Assembly (NCBI GenBank): GCA_902768975.1 | Contig: CACXMZ010000005.1 | Location: 298,135 to 362,134 of the forward strand | Direction: 5' to 3' | Origin: an uncultured Coriobacteriaceae bacterium | Lineage (GTDB): Bacteria > Actinomycetota > Coriobacteriia > Coriobacteriales > Eggerthellaceae | Length of the DNA: 64,000 nucleotides | Shown: piece by piece, positions 33,936 through 41,757 of the stretch | How positions within the stretch are numbered: position 1 is the stretch's first letter | How the letters are laid out: each line of letters starts with the position of its first letter | Translations under genes and position numbers: made by a program | The notes under the pieces: generated by a model | Seen by the model: the letters and a program-made list of their open reading frames with translations, nothing else | Told to the model about the DNA's origin: nothing | Databases searched by the model: none

Positions 33936-35851
33936 TAGTCCTCTAAGTAGTCTTTCAGCTTTGAGGAACGACTGGGGTGGCGCAGCTTGGCGAGCGTCTT
34001 GGACTCGATCTGGCGAATGCGTTCGCGCGTAACGCCAAATTCGCGGCCCACTTCTTCAAGCGTACGCGGATGCCCGTCTTCCAAACCAAAGCGCAGGCTA
34101 ATAACCTTGCGTTCGCGTTCAGCCAAACCGTCGAGCACCTTCGTCAGCTGTTCCTGAAGCATGCTAAAGCTGGCAGCGTCGGGCGGCACCACAGCGGCGT
34201 CGTCTTCAATGAAGTCGCCCAGCTGGCTGTCTTCTTCTTCGCCAATAGGCGTTTCGAGCGAAACCGGTTCCTGACTAATCTTCTGGATTTCACGCACACG
34301 TTCAGGCGTAAGATCCATTTCCTTCGCGATTTCTTCAGGGGTGGGTTCGCGCCCCAGTTCCTGAAGCAGCTGGCGCTGAATACGCACCAGCTTGTTGATG
34401 GTTTCAACCATGTGCACCGGAATACGAATGGTGCGAGCCTGGTCGGCGATAGCGCGCGTAATAGCCTGGCGAATCCACCAGGTGGCATAGGTCGAAAACT
34501 TGAAGCCCTTGGTGTAGTCGAACTTTTCAACCGCGCGGATAAGGCCCAGGTTGCCTTCCTGGATAAGGTCCAGGAACAGCATGCCACGGCCCACATAGCG
34601 CTTTGCAATAGAAACCACCAAGCGCAGGTTTGCTTCAATGAGCTGCTGCTTTGCGTCTAGGCCCACCTGTTCAATACGCGAAAGGCGGCGGCGTTCGCGG
34701 CGTTCGAGTTCAACACCAGCGTCGTAGGCTTCTTCGAGCGTATTGCCTGCTTCAACGCCAGCTTCAATCTTCATGGCAAGGTCGATTTCTTCCGCGGCAG
34801 TAAGTAGCGGCACCTTGCCGATTTCTTTCAAGTACATACGCACTGGGTCGCCCGTGAGCAGGGTAACGCTTGCGTCGGTATTGCGGCGACGGGCACTCAT
34901 GCGCCCCTTCCCCGCAGTAACGCGCGGCAGGTTTGCGGCAGCCGAAACAGACGCCTTCAGTTCTTCTTCAGGAATACCTTCGAGCAAGTCTTCTTCGTCG
35001 CCTTCGATTTCGTCTTTGCCTTCAGCGTCTTCGTCGGTCAGGCCTTCAGGGGCGTCCACGTCGTCGAGACTCACGGCTTCTTCCGCGTCTTCGGTTTCTA
35101 CTTCGGGTTCGACGGGCGCCAGGGCACCCGTGTCGAGCTCTTCGATTTCTTCGACAGCTTCGATTTCGTCCTTTTTGGTTTTCCTGCTTTTAGCAGCAGG
35201 CTTGGTTGTCGCCTTTTCAGCGGTTTTAGCCGCAGCCTTCGTGGTGGCCTTTGACGCAGCCGCTTTGCTGCCCTTCTGGCTGGCAGCCTTAGCAGGGGCC
35301 TTGGTTTCTTTGGCCGCTGCCTTCGCCGGGGCCTTGGCAGGCTTGGCAGGTGCCTTTGCCGCCTTAGGTGCTGCCTTAGCAGCGGTCTTTTTTACAGCAG
35401 CTTTAGCAGCAGGCTTCGCGGTTTTAGCCGCAGCGTTTTTTGCCGTTGACTTCGCAGGAGCCTTGGTTGCCGCCTTGGCCGTAGATGCCTTCTTGGCAGG
35501 TGCAGCCTTGGCTGCCGTAGCCTTTTTGGGTGCTGGCTTCTTCGCAGCCGTTTTTGCAGAAGCTGCCTTAGCAGCAGGCTTTGCTGCCGTTTTAGCCGCA
35601 GGCTTTGCCGCAGCCTTGGCGGGCGCCTTTTTAGCCGTTGCTTTCGCAGCAGGTTTAGCGGCTGGTTTAGCAGCCTTGGGCGCGGCCTTTGCTGCGGGCT
35701 TGGCGGTTTTTGCCGCCGGCTTAGCCTTTGCTGCAACAGTAGCCTTGGCCTTGGCGGCGGGCTTAGTTACTTTTTCTTTAGTTGTTGTTTTTGCTTTTGG
35801 TGCGGTTGTAGCTTTTTTAGTCTTAGTTGTTTTGCTCGAAGCAGCTGCCAC
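33935..35851 (-). CDS. rpoD: Primary sigma factor RpoD (SigA) with long Ala/Lys-rich N-terminal extension
   Basis: 638 residues from the GTG at 35851, which has AAGGAG five bases upstream; the frame stays open to 35929. Residues about 5-225 are almost entirely A, K, P and T in histone-H1-like repeats ([17 protein letters not shown] type), then an acidic stretch to about 300. Conserved sigma regions follow: 1.2 ([21 protein letters not shown]), 2 ([20 protein letters not shown] and [20 protein letters not shown]), 3 ([17 protein letters not shown]) and 4.2 ([20 protein letters not shown]). The sigma core is the housekeeping factor. The extension may bind DNA or RNA, by analogy with other AK-rich tails. 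Confidence 0.96.
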   Translation of the reverse strand: MAAASSKTTKTKKATTAPKAKTTTKEKVTKPAAKAKATVAAKAKPAAKTAKPAAKAAPKAAKPAAKPAAKATAKKAPAKAAAKPAAKTAAKPAAKAASAKTAAKKPAPKKATAAKAAPAKKASTAKAATKAPAKSTAKNAAAKTAKPAAKAAVKKTAAKAAPKAAKAPAKPAKAPAKAAAKETKAPAKAASQKGSKAAASKATTKAAAKTAEKATTKPAAKSRKTKKDEIEAVEEIEELDTGALAPVEPEVETEDAEEAVSLDDVDAPEGLTDEDAEGKDEIEGDEEDLLEGIPEEELKASVSAAANLPRVTAGKGRMSARRRNTDASVTLLTGDPVRMYLKEIGKVPLLTAAEEIDLAMKIEAGVEAGNTLEEAYDAGVELERRERRRLSRIEQVGLDAKQQLIEANLRLVVSIAKRYVGRGMLFLDLIQEGNLGLIRAVEKFDYTKGFKFSTYATWWIRQAITRAIADQARTIRIPVHMVETINKLVRIQRQLLQELGREPTPEEIAKEMDLTPERVREIQKISQEPVSLETPIGEEEDSQLGDFIEDDAAVVPPDAASFSMLQEQLTKVLDGLAERERKVISLRFGLEDGHPRTLEEVGREFGVTRERIRQIESKTLAKLRHPSRSSKLKDYLED

Positions 35852-35919
35852 AAGATCTCCTTGCTTTCGCAATTTATAACCCTTTTGTACCCCGTCTGGG
35901 CACAAAGATACAGCTAAAT

Positions 35920-35928
35920 AATATACCA
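35920..35928 (-). promoter_or_regulatory. Extended -10 promoter of rpoD
   Basis: TGGTATATT on the - strand (TATATT at 35920-35925 with TG one base upstream) lies about 70 nt before the rpoD start. No clear -35 box. The rest of the 238-nt gap to degV shows nothing recognisable. Confidence 0.45.
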
Positions 35929-36089
35929 CAATTCACAAGGGAAATGCCAGTTCATTTCAAGAAAATACATCCGAATTAGAGCAAAACACGTATCTGCCGT
36001 GCCATCGCCTCGCCTTAGAACACGCAAACTATGCCGAAGAGCGCGCCAAAACGCAGCTATTCACGTGCTAGCCTGACCCTTTATGGAGC

Positions 36090-37025
36090 CTAGTCGCGTT
36101 CCTTTACGCGGCGCGCGATGCGTTCTGCCACGCCCACGTCTTCACGACGGTCGGGCCCCCAGAAAGCGCAGGCCACCATGCCGGGACCCACGTGGCTACC
36201 AATTACCGGACCAATGTTGGCGTCGATAAAGACCAGGCCATCTTCAGTTTTGAGCAATTCGGTACGGAAACGCTTGGCATCCCCTGCGCTGTCGGCGTTG
36301 CCAATAATAACGCGACGCGCCACACGGTCGGAGTCGCTACGGCGGCGGAAATAGTCAACCATGGCACGCACGCCCTTCTTGCGCCCGCGCGACATACCCA
36401 CCATGGAAAGCCCGCCCTTAAGGTCGAAACCAAGTAGAGGCTTCACATCGAGCTTGGAACCAGCATGGGCAATGCTTGAAGGAATGCGCCCACCGCGATG
36501 AAGCGACTCAAGGTCGTCCACCATGAACTGGGCATTCACAAACCAGCGCGCTTCTTCAGCCCAGGCAACCAACTCCTGTGCCGTCAGGCCCGCATTGCGC
36601 TGTTCAATAGCGCCCAAAACCAGCAAGCCTTCAGCAATGGAAGCCAGCATGGTGTCCACCACGTACAGTTCGCCTTCGGGGTATTCTTCGGCCAGCTTTT
36701 CTTGGACCAGGCACGCCGTGTTATAGCTACCCGAAAGCGCACTTGAAAAGCTCAAATACACCGTCGGCACGCCCGACTCATACGCCGCGCGGAAAACGTC
36801 AATCAAGGTAGTTGCAGGAACTTGCGCCGTGGTGGGCGCCAGCTTCCTTTTGTCGCGCATGGCGTCATAAAAGTCCTTGGGCGTGGTGGTGCGGTAAAAG
36901 TCGTCGACCTTTTCTTCCCCGTCGAGCACATAGGGAAAGCGCACCAGGCTTACACCAGGCTTGTTAACAACTTCGAAAGGAAGGTCACAGCAGGAGTCGA
37001 TAATCAGATTACACTTTGCTTCCAT
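36090..37025 (-). CDS. DegV family fatty-acid-binding protein
   Basis: 311 residues. Begins with the DegV pattern LIIDSCCDLPFEVV and has the EDD-type phrases TAQVPATTLIDVFRAAYESG and VYLSFSSALSGSYNTA near residues 90-105. In the family such proteins bind fatty acids and feed fatty-acid kinase (FakA/FakB). No FakA gene is seen here. The ATG lies eight bases behind pncB with agaggaaa in front, so it ends the topA-tmk-holB-ricT-pncB-degV series. Confidence 0.88.
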   Translation of the reverse strand: MEAKCNLIIDSCCDLPFEVVNKPGVSLVRFPYVLDGEEKVDDFYRTTTPKDFYDAMRDKRKLAPTTAQVPATTLIDVFRAAYESGVPTVYLSFSSALSGSYNTACLVQEKLAEEYPEGELYVVDTMLASIAEGLLVLGAIEQRNAGLTAQELVAWAEEARWFVNAQFMVDDLESLHRGGRIPSSIAHAGSKLDVKPLLGFDLKGGLSMVGMSRGRKKGVRAMVDYFRRRSDSDRVARRVIIGNADSAGDAKRFRTELLKTEDGLVFIDANIGPVIGSHVGPGMVACAFWGPDRREDVGVAERIARRVKERD

Positions 37026-37033
37026 AGTTTCCT

Positions 37034-38488
37034 CTATTCAAGCCCGCGCAACTTCGCGGCGAGGCTACGACGGCGCACACTCAGGCCCTCTTCAAGCCCA
37101 ACTGGGTAGGAATGCGGGTTAAGAATGCGCTTTTGCGTTTCATCCAAAGTTTCAAGTGCTTCCTGGGCACGCGTGCGCGCGGCCATGGCGTCGCGTTCTT
37201 CCGCGCCCAAAACCACCTTGCCTTCACGCGCAAGCGGCTGAAGCAGTTCAACAAATTCCTTGCCACCAAGCACCTTTTGGCGCAGGTCGTCGGCTGGGTC
37301 CACAATGCGTTCTTCGGCGTTGACCGCACTGTGAATGTCGTAGACCATGTCGCCCGCAATCTTGCCATTGTCGTGGTAGTAGCGGCGAATGCCCAGAACA
37401 CCCGGGAAGGTAAGCTTAGAAACCTGTTCGCTCACTTTCATGCGATCGACCCAGGTTTGCGTTTCTTCGTTATAGGTGGCAGAAAGCTTGTAGACGCCAC
37501 CGAGGGAAGGCTGGTCGTAGGCCGTGGCAAGCTTGGTGCCCACGCCCCAGCTGGCAATCTTGGCGCCTTCGCCCTTGATAGAACGAATGGTGTGTTCGTC
37601 CAGGTCGTTGGAAAGCACGATGCCGCAGTCAGGCAGACCAGCTTCGTCGAGGCGGGCACGAGCGCGCTTAGAAAGCCAAGCCAAGTCGCCTGAGTCGATA
37701 CGCACACCCAAGAGTTTTTCGCCACGCTCCTTCATTTCCAGGCCAACGGTGATGGCATTTTCAAGACCCTGCTCCACGTCGTAGGTGTCGATGAGCAAAA
37801 TGCAATTGTTTGGGAAAATGCGCGCATACTCGCGGAAGGCTTCCAGTTCGCTTTCGAAGGCCATAACCCACGAATGGGCATGCGTGCCCGAAACGGGAAC
37901 ATTAAACATCTGGCCCGCAAGCACGTTGGACGTGGAAGCGCAACCGCCCACAACCGCCGCACGGCTAGCCCACACGCCGCCCGCAATACCCTGGGCGCGA
38001 CGCAGGCCAAATTCTGCCACGGGGGCTTCGGCCGCCAAGCACACGCGTGCCGCCTTGGTAGCCACCAGCGTTTGGAAATTCACACAATTGAGCAGTGCGG
38101 TTTCCAGCAACTGGCATTGCATAATGGGGCCAACCACGCGCACTAAAGGTTCATTGGGAAAGACGGGCGTACCTTCAACCACGGCGTCGATATCGACGCT
38201 CAGTTCAAGTTCACAAAGCCAGTCAAGGAAGTCTTCTTCGAAGAGCGGGCCGCCACCCGGTGCCTTCAGCTGGCTTAGATAGCTGCGGTCTTCGGGCGTG
38301 AAGTGAAAGGTTTCAACCATTTCAGCAAGCTGCGCCAAACCGCAGGCAATAGAAAAGCCACCATCGAAGGGATTGTGGCGGAAATACATATGGAAACAGG
38401 CCCGTTCGTCCTTTTTGCCGCTCGCCCAATAGCCTTGCGCCATGGTGAGCTGGTACAGGTCGGTTAATAGTTCGTAATTAAGATTCAT
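37034..38488 (-). CDS. pncB: Nicotinate phosphoribosyltransferase
   Basis: 484 residues from the ATG at 38488 (ggggag upstream), overlapping the end of ricT by 11 bases. It makes nicotinate mononucleotide from nicotinate and PRPP for NAD salvage. Begins NYELLTDLYQLTMAQGYW; mid-protein has EFGLRRAQG, GTHAHSWVMAFESE with the active-site histidine, and LLIDTYDVEQG and GVRIDSGDLAWLSK typical of the family. Its position behind ricT suggests co-transcription, not a shared pathway. Confidence 0.94.
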   Translation of the reverse strand: MNLNYELLTDLYQLTMAQGYWASGKKDERACFHMYFRHNPFDGGFSIACGLAQLAEMVETFHFTPEDRSYLSQLKAPGGGPLFEEDFLDWLCELELSVDIDAVVEGTPVFPNEPLVRVVGPIMQCQLLETALLNCVNFQTLVATKAARVCLAAEAPVAEFGLRRAQGIAGGVWASRAAVVGGCASTSNVLAGQMFNVPVSGTHAHSWVMAFESELEAFREYARIFPNNCILLIDTYDVEQGLENAITVGLEMKERGEKLLGVRIDSGDLAWLSKRARARLDEAGLPDCGIVLSNDLDEHTIRSIKGEGAKIASWGVGTKLATAYDQPSLGGVYKLSATYNEETQTWVDRMKVSEQVSKLTFPGVLGIRRYYHDNGKIAGDMVYDIHSAVNAEERIVDPADDLRQKVLGGKEFVELLQPLAREGKVVLGAEERDAMAARTRAQEALETLDETQKRILNPHSYPVGLEEGLSVRRRSLAAKLRGLE

Positions 38489-39848
38489 TTTCGCTGCTCC
38501 CCGTTTTGTGGCTGCGCCTACGAGACTTACGATGGCTTGAAGCAGTGGGTGCTGAAGCACCGTCTTGCGAACCGCGGGAAAGCGAACTCGACTTCTGACC
38601 AGGCCTTACGCCTGACCGAGTTTCACCTGCGGACCTACCTTCAGCAGGCGCTCTGCCTTCTGCGGACGTCCTAGCTTCAGCAGAAGCAGCTGCTCCACCC
38701 CTGCCCCTTTGGCCACCACGACGACGCCTGCGTGAAGACTGCTTCTGGCCTTCCTTGGCTTCTTCGCCTGTGCCAGCCTTTGCGCCTTCGCGGGAGTTGC
38801 CTTGGCCTTCGCGGGACCCGCTTTGACCCTTCCTGCGACGGCGCCTGCGCGAGCCTTCCTTCTTTGGCTCTTCTTCGGCTTCGGGCGCATTATGGTGCGC
38901 TTCAGGTGTGCCGAGCTTGTCTTCGCGGGTAAAGCCAGCCGTGTCGAACAGACCAAAGCTCGTGGTCATGGCAAAGGGGTCGGGGTTGGCGTATTCGTCG
39001 AACACGTCACCAATGCTTTTGGGGCGCTTCTCCCCTTCTTCGGGTTCGTCCATAGCCGAAAGCGGGAAGGTAACGCGCTTGGAGTCATCTTCCAGCTGCA
39101 CGGTAATCATTTCGCGCGGCACATTGAGTTCGACTACCTTGGCCGTACCTTCGGGCGTTTCGATTTTCGCCCCCTGCTTAGGCGCACGGCTCTTGAAGTC
39201 CTTATACGCCTCAAATTCATAGCGCAAACAACACATTAAGCGCCCGCATACCCCCGAAATCTTCGTGGGATTGAGCGAAAGGTCCTGTTCCTTGGCCATG
39301 CGAATGGAAACGGGATTGAATTCCCCGCCCAGGCGCTTGCAGCACAGTTCCTGGCCACAGTGACCCAAGCCGCCCACCATGCGCGCTTCGTCACGCACGC
39401 CAATCTGGCGCATGTCCACGCGCACCTTGAATTCGGCGGCAAGCTTGCGCACCAGTTCGCGGAAGTCGATACGTTCTTCCGCTTCAAAATAGAACACGGC
39501 CTTTTCCCCGTCGAAGAGGTACTCCACCATGACAGGGCGCATGTTTTCGTTTTCTTCGGCAGCCATTTCTTTGAAACGCGGCAAAGCTTCGGCGCTCAGA
39601 TCGCGCATCTTTTCTACCTGTTCAAGGTCTTCTTCGGTGGCCACGCGCAACACGGGCTTAAGCGGACTTTTCAGCGCTTCAACCGCTTCTTCGTCCACTT
39701 CGATTATGCCGCCATTGCACAAACCATATTCAGTACCACGTTCGGTGGTAACAATTACTTTGTCGCCGTCTGCAAGTTCCAGGTCCTGCGGGTCGAACCA
39801 GAACGACCTGGGGTTATTTTGCAGCAAAACGGGCGCTATGCGAACCAT
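38478..39848 (-). CDS. ricT: PSP1-domain protein RicT (YaaT-like) with basic low-complexity tail
   Basis: 456 residues. The N-terminal PSP1 domain begins MVRIAPVLLQNNPRSFWFD and carries the conserved cysteines LGHCGQELCCKRLGGEFNPV and KISGVCGRLMCCLRYE (about residues 155-215), used in the family for Fe-S cluster binding in the RNase Y specificity complex. From about residue 315 the protein is a disordered tail rich in R, K, G, S and E (RRRRRKGQSGSREGQGNS and similar), absent from B. subtilis YaaT and suggestive of RNA binding. It overlaps holB by 35 bases, the usual tmk-holB-ricT order. Confidence 0.9.
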   Translation of the reverse strand: MVRIAPVLLQNNPRSFWFDPQDLELADGDKVIVTTERGTEYGLCNGGIIEVDEEAVEALKSPLKPVLRVATEEDLEQVEKMRDLSAEALPRFKEMAAEENENMRPVMVEYLFDGEKAVFYFEAEERIDFRELVRKLAAEFKVRVDMRQIGVRDEARMVGGLGHCGQELCCKRLGGEFNPVSIRMAKEQDLSLNPTKISGVCGRLMCCLRYEFEAYKDFKSRAPKQGAKIETPEGTAKVVELNVPREMITVQLEDDSKRVTFPLSAMDEPEEGEKRPKSIGDVFDEYANPDPFAMTTSFGLFDTAGFTREDKLGTPEAHHNAPEAEEEPKKEGSRRRRRRKGQSGSREGQGNSREGAKAGTGEEAKEGQKQSSRRRRRGGQRGRGGAAASAEARTSAEGRAPAEGRSAGETRSGVRPGQKSSSLSRGSQDGASAPTASSHRKSRRRSHKTGSSENES

Positions 39849-40956
39849 ATAGTTCCTCTCTTATCGTAAAAAGAGCCACGTCGATGCATGTTTCTGGAGA
39901 AACATTATATCGGAAGGCTTCGTCGGTTTCGTCTAAGGCAGAAAGAGCGCGCACGAGCCTTTCCGCGCTGGTCTTGGCAGCGGTACGGCCTATGGCATCG
40001 CGCACGTCTTCATTAATAACCAGTTCAGGCTGGCCCGAACATACCATGAGCACGTCGCGCAGCCACGAACGCATGATGGATGTGGTCTGGTGCAGGGTTT
40101 CAGTGCTTTTTGCCGAAAGGACGCGCTTGTTGCGCGCTTCAACTTGGCGAATGGCTGCCTGCGCCATGAATTCGGCACTGGCTGCCAGTTCTTCTTCCTG
40201 GGTTTTGCGCACTAAGTCCAAAGGAGCCTGGGCACGTTCAAGAATTTCTGCAGCGTAGCCCAGAATGTCCAGGTCGTCCGCCAATTCAAGCGATTCAAGA
40301 ATCTGCAGGACGCGCGAACGGAAGGCAAAACGCTCGCTTGAACGCACAAAGTCGATGGCCTTGCTAATGGAACCACTGCAGGCCTGAATGGCCACCGCCG
40401 CCTGCAGGGGCGCCACGCCTGTGTTTTGGCACACGATGCCCACTGCTTCGGTATGCGGAATATGCCTAAAGGGCACCACCTGGCAGCGCGAAACAATAGT
40501 GGGAAGCACGCTCGTTTGTGTGCGCCCCAACAAAATAAGCACCACATTAGCAGGTGGTTCTTCAAGGGTTTTCAGGAAGGCATTAGCGGCCTGCACGCTC
40601 AGCAAGTCCACACGGTCGATGATATAAACCTTGCGTTTGGCCTGGATGGGGGCCATATCCACATCGGCCACGATTTCGCGAATTTGTTCAACCAGGTAGC
40701 CGCCCGAACCTTCGGGTTCGTAGTAACGCACGTCGGGGTGGTTACGGCGCATAACGCGCTTGCACGCGTCGCAGGTGCCGCAGGCCTTGTCTTCGCAGAT
40801 GGCCGCCTGGGCCAGTGCATAGGCCGCAAGGGTCTTGTTCGAACCGGCAGGCCCCGTAAACAGGTAGGCCTGGCCAATGGCGTCTTGCGCCACCACCGAA
40901 CGCAAAAAGTCGCGCACCTTCGGCTGCCCTAATATGCCTGAAAAGACGTCGGACAT
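39814..40956 (-). CDS. holB: DNA polymerase III delta' subunit
   Basis: 380 residues from the ATG at 40956. Clamp-loader ATPase-like subunit: FSGILGQPKVRDFL at the start, a P-loop-like GPAGSNKTLAAYALA (about residues 36-50), a four-cysteine zinc module CEDKACGTCDACKRV, and the sensor-region TLEEPPANVVLILLGRT. It lies 16 nt behind tmk and overlaps ricT. DnaX (tau/gamma) is a relative, but length and context point to HolB. Confidence 0.9.
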   Translation of the reverse strand: MSDVFSGILGQPKVRDFLRSVVAQDAIGQAYLFTGPAGSNKTLAAYALAQAAICEDKACGTCDACKRVMRRNHPDVRYYEPEGSGGYLVEQIREIVADVDMAPIQAKRKVYIIDRVDLLSVQAANAFLKTLEEPPANVVLILLGRTQTSVLPTIVSRCQVVPFRHIPHTEAVGIVCQNTGVAPLQAAVAIQACSGSISKAIDFVRSSERFAFRSRVLQILESLELADDLDILGYAAEILERAQAPLDLVRKTQEEELAASAEFMAQAAIRQVEARNKRVLSAKSTETLHQTTSIMRSWLRDVLMVCSGQPELVINEDVRDAIGRTAAKTSAERLVRALSALDETDEAFRYNVSPETCIDVALFTIREELYGSHSARFAAK

Positions 40957-40972
40957 AACACCTACCCTCTTC

Positions 40973-41692
40973 TTAGTCCCTCTTGCGTTGCTTGGACTGA
41001 ACGAGGTTGGCGCCTTCGAAATAGTCTTCAGTAAACGGAAGATCTTCAGCGTCCCAGCCAAAAAGGTCGGCCACTGCCGCAAAGACCAGCTTGGCCGTGG
41101 CAGCCTTCGTGGGCTGCGAAATTACCGTACGCACGCGGTCGGGGCTGACCTTGGCAATGTCGCGGAAGGCCTGGTTAACCGCTTCATGGAATTCCACGCC
41201 GGCACGTTCAATGCGGTCGCCGTCGCGCCCATGCGTGGCACGTTCAAGCCCCACGCGTGCCGAAGTATTCGTTTCAATGAGGACCGTGCGGTTAGGGCGC
41301 ACACCCTGGCAGGCAAAGATATTAGCCTCGCGAATAAATTCACGGTCGAGGCCACGCCCGTATGCCTGGTAGGCAATGGTGGAGTCATAAAAACGGTCGC
41401 AGAGCACCACTACCCCACGTTCAAGCGCAGGCTTAATAACTTCAAACACAATCTGGGCACGCGCTGCTTCATAAATGAGCAGTTCAGTTTCCGGCGCCAT
41501 GGCTTCATAGTCGGGGTTGAGCACCAGGTCACGCAGCACTTCACCAATTTCGGTGCCACCTGGTTCGCGCAGGCAGAGCACTTCATAGCCTGCGTCGCGC
41601 AGGGCTTCCGCCAAGAACGTAATATGGGTGGTCTTGCCCGACCCGTCGCCACCTTCAAAGGTAATGAATATACCTTGTTGCAAATCCTGCAT
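40973..41692 (-). CDS. tmk: Thymidylate kinase
   Basis: 239 residues from the ATG at 41692, preferred to the ATG two codons earlier because aggg then lies at normal distance. Phosphorylates dTMP. P-loop FEGGDGSGKTT (residues 11-21), the LREPGGTEIGE motif, and DRFYDSTIAYQAYGRG are all present. It is somewhat longer than typical (about 210), with an extra C-terminal region around FAAVADLFGWDAEDLPF. It is followed by holB. Confidence 0.95.
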   Translation of the reverse strand: MQDLQQGIFITFEGGDGSGKTTHITFLAEALRDAGYEVLCLREPGGTEIGEVLRDLVLNPDYEAMAPETELLIYEAARAQIVFEVIKPALERGVVVLCDRFYDSTIAYQAYGRGLDREFIREANIFACQGVRPNRTVLIETNTSARVGLERATHGRDGDRIERAGVEFHEAVNQAFRDIAKVSPDRVRTVISQPTKAATAKLVFAAVADLFGWDAEDLPFTEDYFEGANLVQSKQRKRD

Positions 41693-41757
41693 GAACATTC
41701 CCCTACTCAGCCTTGAGCCCAGCCTTAAATCAGCCTTCGCATAGCCCCAGGCCCAAC

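Noticed and set aside
34743..35879. A 378-codon open frame antisense to the rpoD N-terminus
   Set aside because: It mirrors the Ala/Lys repeats as Ala/Gly/Phe/Leu repeats; it is a shadow of low-complexity sequence, not a membrane protein.
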